From Cherax quadricarinatus (taxonomy: Eukaryota > Arthropoda > Malacostraca > Decapoda > Parastacidae): 64,000 bases of DNA. The position numbers and the translations under genes were made by a program. The notes beneath the pieces are model-generated. The model had not been told where the DNA came from and ran no database searches. It worked only from the letters and a program-made list of their open reading frames with translations. Positions 63,194 through 64,000 of this stretch are shown piece after piece (the stretch's first letter is position 1; every line of letters begins with the position of its first letter). The DNA is taken from assembly GCF_038502225.1 (NCBI RefSeq), contig NC_091325.1:30207966-30271965 (forward strand), read 5' to 3'.

Positions 63194-64000
63194 TTATGTG
63201 GGATAGCGATGAAGAAGTTTCTTGGCAAGTGGTTCAGCTATGTTATAGAAGCCATTGTTCTGGTTGAAATTGTTGGTTATAGAGATAAACGATGATTCTA
63301 GGATTCTTCGGTATTGAGTGTTGTCTTCTGTGGCGATAAGTCTTGAGTTTCTGTAGTTAATTAAATGGTTGTGTGAATTGCGATGTTGTACACAGGCATT
63401 CCTTGTATCGTCAGTCCTGGTTGCGTATTGGTGTTTTGAAATACGTGTTTGGAGGTCTCTTGATGTTTCGCCCACGTATAATTTGTTGCAGTCATTACAA
63501 GGGATTATGTATACCCCTGCAGAGGATGGAAGCTTGTCCTGTCTACTGCTGGTGATGTCCTTGATCGTCGTGGTTGTGGAGGTAGATACTTGGAATGATG
63601 TATTGGAAAAGATGTTGGAAACATGTTTGGCAATGGAGTTGGTGGGGAGGACTTTGTATCTCTTCTCGGCAGTGTATTCTCTGGGTGTGTTGAAGATGTT
63701 TAATGCCCGCCGTCTGCAGTCTCTGATGAAGTGACGAGGACAGTGGAGTTTTGAAAATACTTGTTCAATTATAGTGCATTCTTCCTCAAGGAACTCATTG
63801 CTGCAGATTCTGCGTGCGCGCAGGAAGAAGCCTATAATTACACCACGTTTAGTTTTGGTGTCGTGGTGAGAGTAGAAGTGGAGAAGGTCGTTTTGGTTGG
63901 TTGGTTTTCGATAGACTTTAAAACGAAGTTCATGGTCAGTTTTGCAGAGAAGAACATCAAGGAAAGGAAGAGTGTTGTTGACTTCTTCTTCGAGTGTGAA
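63194..64000 (-). CDS. PLE reverse transcriptase C-terminus and GIY-YIG endonuclease (partial)
   Basis: The minus-strand frame is open from the window edge (FTLEEEVNNTLPFLDV) to the TAA at 63194-63196, 268 codons without a break. It covers the RT thumb (KVYRKPTNQNDLLHFYSHH), then GVYIIPCNDCNKLYVGET and RDLQTRISKHQ of the GIY-YIG nuclease, ending ...LAKKLLHRYPT. Differences from copy 1 are mostly substitutions. No start codon is needed, as the gene continues beyond the window. Confidence 0.93.
   Translation of the reverse strand, partial: FTLEEEVNNTLPFLDVLLCKTDHELRFKVYRKPTNQNDLLHFYSHHDTKTKRGVIIGFFLRARRICSNEFLEEECTIIEQVFSKLHCPRHFIRDCRRRALNIFNTPREYTAEKRYKVLPTNSIAKHVSNIFSNTSFQVSTSTTTTIKDITSSRQDKLPSSAGVYIIPCNDCNKLYVGETSRDLQTRISKHQYATRTDDTRNACVQHRNSHNHLINYRNSRLIATEDNTQYRRILESSFISITNNFNQNNGFYNIAEPLAKKLLHRYPT

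Larger units (their letters stand above)
62932..64000 (-). mobile_element. Penelope-like element, copy 2 (runs off the window)
   Basis: Minus-strand PLE closely similar to 45468-47913. Its 3' end, reading CTGCATATGTATTTATGTTT, lies at 62932 inside the F4 LINE. It carries the end of the ORF and a degenerate ribozyme motif. Confidence 0.92.

Overview
The window looks like intergenic and intronic DNA from a large, repeat-rich arthropod genome, most likely a decapod crustacean such as a crayfish or lobster. This is inferred from the mix of CR1/Jockey-type, Tx1-like and I/Jockey-type LINEs, Penelope-like elements (PLEs), a Gmr1-like Gypsy element and many micro- and minisatellites; the species cannot be read from the sequence. 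There is one 100-base assembly gap (2816-2915). The only non-transposon gene I can support is one exon of a gustatory-receptor-like seven-transmembrane protein (32170-33375, +) that ends at a splice donor.

Layout. 1-2815: a possible BEL-type LTR element remnant. 2916-7690: tandem and dispersed repeats, a 5'-truncated LINE after a (CA)n tract, and an RNase H fragment of another LINE. 7690-11819 (-): LINE family F2 (PHD and CCCH zinc fingers in ORF1). 11820-12272: TA repeats around a large hairpin. 12680-18668 (-): almost complete LINE F3. 20218-21026: an F3 relative. 21311-22510: 57-bp minisatellite. 23419-25263: second copy of LINE F1. 25436-30785: a 5.3-kb satellite of 22-bp units. 31190-33375: degenerate minisatellite and the receptor exon. 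33429-34483: ribozyme repeat, microsatellites and a LINE mosaic. 34484-45181 (-): a Gmr1-like Gypsy element whose 3' LTR is split by an almost intact Tx1/L1-like LINE (35420-41352, +). 45182-47913: a PLE with a head-to-head partial copy. 47914-55235 (-): LINE F4 (SGNH esterase type) split by a second F2 copy. 55405-57299: a cluster of ribozyme-bearing repeats. 57300-62931: several F4 pieces. 62932-64000 (-): a second PLE running off the window.

The most striking system is a set of at least fourteen hammerhead-ribozyme-like motifs in five sequence classes (A, B, C, D and the PLE class P). In each class a short stem I, a stem II hairpin, the CUGANGA/GAAA core and a self-complementary ACGU stem III can be drawn. 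Stems I and II change by compensatory substitution between classes, and the core pair 3-8 occurs as C-G or U-A. Classes A and C form tandem units of 418 and about 407 bp with a TATA box, the ribozyme and an AATAAA signal, like metazoan PLE-derived 'retrozymes'. They insert as fold-back copies with 13-14-bp target duplications, twice at the same 14-bp target, and two inverted arms begin at or near the predicted cleavage site. The PLEs carry the same motif 3' of their GIY-YIG endonuclease, which makes them the likely source of the machinery. Most other coding sequence belongs to decayed LINEs nested in one another.
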